The notes beneath the pieces are model-generated. The model did no database searches. It was not told the origin of the DNA and was given only the letters and a program-made list of their open reading frames with translations. The position numbers and the translations under genes were made by a program. From Azonexus sp. (GTDB lineage Bacteria; Pseudomonadota; Gammaproteobacteria; Burkholderiales; Rhodocyclaceae), in assembly GCA_031274715.1 (NCBI GenBank), contig JAISPT010000011.1:11770-75769 (forward strand): a stretch of DNA of 64,000 bases, given 5' to 3'. Positions 61,257 to 64,000 of this stretch are shown here, one piece after another. Numbering within the stretch: the first letter of the stretch is position 1; each line of letters begins with the position of its first letter.

Positions 61257-62672
61257 ATGTTCCTGACAACCAGACTCTACCTGCTGAGCACCATTTTTTT
61301 GCTCGCCGCCTGCGGCGATTGGCGCTCGGCGCCCCTGCCCTTCCCGACGCCGGCGCAGCATGACCTGGTCGTGCTCGTCCGGCCTGGGCCACTGACCCAC
61401 GACGGCGAAGAAGGCTCGGTGGTCGGCCGGCTGGAGCGCGACCTGGCCGAGGCCTTCGCCGAGGAACTGGGCGTCAGCGTGCGCTACAAAATTGTCGATC
61501 CGGCCGGGCTCGACGAAGCCATCGCCGACGGCCGCTACCACCTTGCCGCCGCCTGGTTATCGCCTTTGCCCGAACAAGGCATCGCGGCGACGCCGCCGCT
61601 GTTCATGACGCGCGACGTGTTGGCCCAGCACGAGGCTTCGCTGCCGCTGACCCAACCCGAGCAACTGACCGGTAAGACCGTGCACGTCATGGCCGGATCC
61701 CGCCAAGCGGCCACCCTGCGGCAACTGGCGGCGAGCGTTCCTGACATCACCGTCGTCGAGGTCAGCCAAGGCACCATTCTCGACCTGCTCGAACGCCTCG
61801 GCGAGCGCCAGATCGAGTACGTTGTCATGGACGGTCAACTGGAAGATATGGCCAACCAGTACGTGCCTAGCCTGCGTACCTCGTTGCGCCTGAGCGAGGA
61901 ACAGCCCATCGTCTGGCTGCTCGGACCGCACCCCAACAGCGAACTGGCGACCCGCGCCAACGCCTTCGTCGAGCGCATCCACAGCGACGGCACGCTGGCC
62001 CGGCTGGTGGAACGCTATTTCGGCCATGTCCGCCGGTTGAGGCAGACGGACATCACCAAATTCCTGGGCGAGATCGAAACAACCCTGCCCAAACTACTCG
62101 GCTACTTCCTGGCGGCGGAAGCCGTCAGCGGCCTCGACTGGCGCCTGATCGCCGCCGTCGCCTACCAGGAATCGCACTGGGATCCGAATGCCACCAGCTA
62201 CACCAATGTCCGCGGCATCATGATGCTGACCGAGGAAACCGCCGACCGCCTCGGCGTCAGCAACCGCCTCGACGCGGGCGAAAGCATCCTGGCTGGTGCC
62301 CGCTACATCAATATCCTGCGTGACATGCTGCCGGACGAGGTCAAGGAACCGGACCGAACCTGGCTGGCGTTGGCCGCCTACAACATCGGTCCCGGCCACA
62401 TGAATGGCGCCCGTACCTTCGCCAAGCAACTCGAGGCCGACCCCAACGCCTGGTACGACATGAAACGCATCCTGCCACTGCTGGCCAAGCCGGACTACTA
62501 CAAGCGCCTCAAGGCCGGCCGAGCGCGCGGCGGTGAAGCGGTGATCCTGGTCGAGAACATCCGCAGCTATTACGACATCCTGAGCCGCAACAAGACCGTG
62601 CCAATGGCAGCCAAACAGCCGTTCAACGAGATGTCCGGGATGTCGGGAATATCCACCAAACCGAGGCTGTAA
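61257..62672 (+). CDS. mltF: Membrane-bound lytic murein transglycosylase F
   Basis: 471 aa. Lipoprotein signal with LLAAC (Cys19). An SBP_bac_3-like regulatory domain (about residues 35-270) is followed by an SLT domain with catalytic Glu in AVAYQESHWDP and the family variant GIMMLTEETA. Same two-domain layout as E. coli MltF. Outer membrane, periplasmic side; trims peptidoglycan. The C-terminal last 20 residues (NEMSGMSG) are low complexity. Confidence 0.92.
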   Translation: MFLTTRLYLLSTIFLLAACGDWRSAPLPFPTPAQHDLVVLVRPGPLTHDGEEGSVVGRLERDLAEAFAEELGVSVRYKIVDPAGLDEAIADGRYHLAAAWLSPLPEQGIAATPPLFMTRDVLAQHEASLPLTQPEQLTGKTVHVMAGSRQAATLRQLAASVPDITVVEVSQGTILDLLERLGERQIEYVVMDGQLEDMANQYVPSLRTSLRLSEEQPIVWLLGPHPNSELATRANAFVERIHSDGTLARLVERYFGHVRRLRQTDITKFLGEIETTLPKLLGYFLAAEAVSGLDWRLIAAVAYQESHWDPNATSYTNVRGIMMLTEETADRLGVSNRLDAGESILAGARYINILRDMLPDEVKEPDRTWLALAAYNIGPGHMNGARTFAKQLEADPNAWYDMKRILPLLAKPDYYKRLKAGRARGGEAVILVENIRSYYDILSRNKTVPMAAKQPFNEMSGMSGISTKPRL

Positions 62673-62724
62673 CCGGGCCTCAAAACCCTTGAAAGGGCGG
62701 GCTTCAAGGCGGATTGTGCTCGGC

Positions 62725-62935
62725 TAGAGCGGTTTCTGTTCAAGTGCTTACATTTTTCCCCCTCGCCCGCTTGCGGGAGAGGGTGGCCGAAGGCCGGGAG
62801 AGGGCCAGCGGCGCATCCATTGCCACCACCGCTAGATTCGGACACCCAGCCCTCTCCCCCGACCCCTCGCCCGCAAGCGGGCGAGGGGTGCAAAGTGCGT
62901 TGGCGCGGCACTGCACTTGAATCAAAACCGCTCTA
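62725..62935. mobile_element. MITE-like element with REP-type hairpins
   Basis: Ends are inverted repeats of about 21 bp, GAGCGGTTTCTGTTC (62727) against its near-complement finishing at 62933, flanked by TA on both sides, as after a TA-target insertion. Inside lie the common intergenic hairpins of the type CCCTCGCCCGCTTGCGGGAGAGGG-like (62762 region) and CCCGCAAGCGGG (62871 region). No coding capacity of its own, but its right end supplies the last codons of the adjacent cupin gene. Confidence 0.65.
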
Positions 62936-63398
62936 ATGATTGCATCAGTTTCGCCAGATACGCTGGCGCGCCCGCGTCGCCTTCGGCGGGAGCCCAGGGC
63001 GCTTTTTCATTGGGGGCGAGCGGGCGGTAGGGGCCGGCTTTGGCTTCGAGGAATACCGTATCAGGGACGAGGGCGAAGACGGTGTGCCATGTTCCGTATG
63101 GCAGATCTACGCCCAGCATCGCGCTGTTGGCACTCAGCTTGGCTGTGTCGATGATCGCGCCGGCGTCGTCGAATATGACAAGGGCCAGCGTGCCGCGCAG
63201 TACCACCATCGTCTCGCTTTTGTCGGGGTCGAGATGGCGGTGCGGCATGACGTAGGAGCCTGGCTCGATGGCGTTGAGCAAACGCTGGCCGGGCTGATCA
63301 TCGCTGGTGTGGAAGTTGCGGTTCTTGCGCTGACGCGGGCTGGCTTTGGCTTCGGCGCCCACTTCGTCGAGCAGCGTGGCGTTGATGTAGCGGATCAT
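62922..63398 (-). CDS. WbuC-like cupin protein
   Basis: 158 aa. NRNFHTSDDQPGQRLLNAIE followed by SYVMPHRHLDPDKSET are the marks of the WbuC cupin family; the His pair and Glu probably bind a metal. WbuC genes often occur with O-antigen genes, but none are seen here. The final residues LERF and the stop are encoded by the right terminal repeat of the MITE-like element, so the original C-terminus was probably different. Ends of serS and this gene are separated by only 2 bp, so both are in one leftward unit. Confidence 0.8.
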   Translation of the reverse strand: MIRYINATLLDEVGAEAKASPRQRKNRNFHTSDDQPGQRLLNAIEPGSYVMPHRHLDPDKSETMVVLRGTLALVIFDDAGAIIDTAKLSANSAMLGVDLPYGTWHTVFALVPDTVFLEAKAGPYRPLAPNEKAPWAPAEGDAGAPAYLAKLMQSLERF

Positions 63399-63400
63399 GG

Positions 63401-64000
<600 letters not shown>

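Overview
The window is high-GC bacterial chromosome that looks betaproteobacterial, most likely Rhodocyclales (Dechloromonas/Azonexus/Accumulibacter-like). That placement is an inference. It rests on a complete clade II nitrous oxide reductase cluster, a RegB/RegA-type redox two-component pair, c4-type cytochromes, the rluD/pgeF/bamD and gloB/yafS/rnhA/dnaQ neighbourhoods, and short coupled operons. No rRNA, CRISPR array, prophage or intact insertion sequence is visible.

Layout. 0-1.7 kb: end of an RbbA/YhhJ-type ABC exporter. 1.7-6 kb: pgeF and rluD back to back with bamD, then a DUF3293 gene and rmuC. 6.0-7.5 kb: an AT-richer island holding one orphan gene between two attC-like repeats, which resembles an integron cassette without an integrase. 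7.5-16.8 kb: a very large DUF748/AsmA-like protein, a small membrane protein, a response-regulator diguanylate cyclase and a DUF2339/DUF3999 pair. 16.8-19.6 kb: a MarC-type membrane protein and a tautomerase/isochorismatase-like operon facing a LysR regulator. 19.7-24.6 kb: gloB, a YafS-like methyltransferase, rnhA, dnaQ, a lipase and an M18 aminopeptidase.

24.8-41.2 kb is a respiratory block. It contains a c4 cytochrome, RegB/RegA, copper chaperones (PCuAC, SCO1 and a small anchored protein), then nosZ, two c-type cytochromes, nosB, nosD, nosG, nosH, a methylmalonyl-CoA decarboxylase-like gene, nosF, nosL, nosY and a TlpA-like thioredoxin. Together these would reduce N2O to N2 in the periplasm. 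NosG/NosH and the cytochromes would carry electrons from the quinone pool, NosD/F/Y/L would assemble CuZ, and the SCO/PCuAC proteins probably supply copper. A 267-bp MITE-like element sits exactly between nosB and nosD.

41.3-49.6 kb: a nitronate monooxygenase-like enzyme, an acyl-CoA ligase, a truncated hydroxyacyl-CoA dehydrogenase, a membrane-bound AraC regulator, a four-gene SDR/DUF2269/DUF4166 operon and a FadL-type porin. 49.8-51.5 kb: folA and a folB-like gene, then two small proteins sharing a C-terminal motif. 51.6-54 kb: tRNA-Val, gltX and a tandemly duplicated tRNA-Ala-Glu-Asp triplet. 54-64 kb: ferredoxin-NADP reductase, MltD, a Yej-like peptide ABC transporter, tRNA-Ser, MltF, a second MITE-like element whose end forms the 3' end of a WbuC-type cupin gene, and the 3' part of serS.
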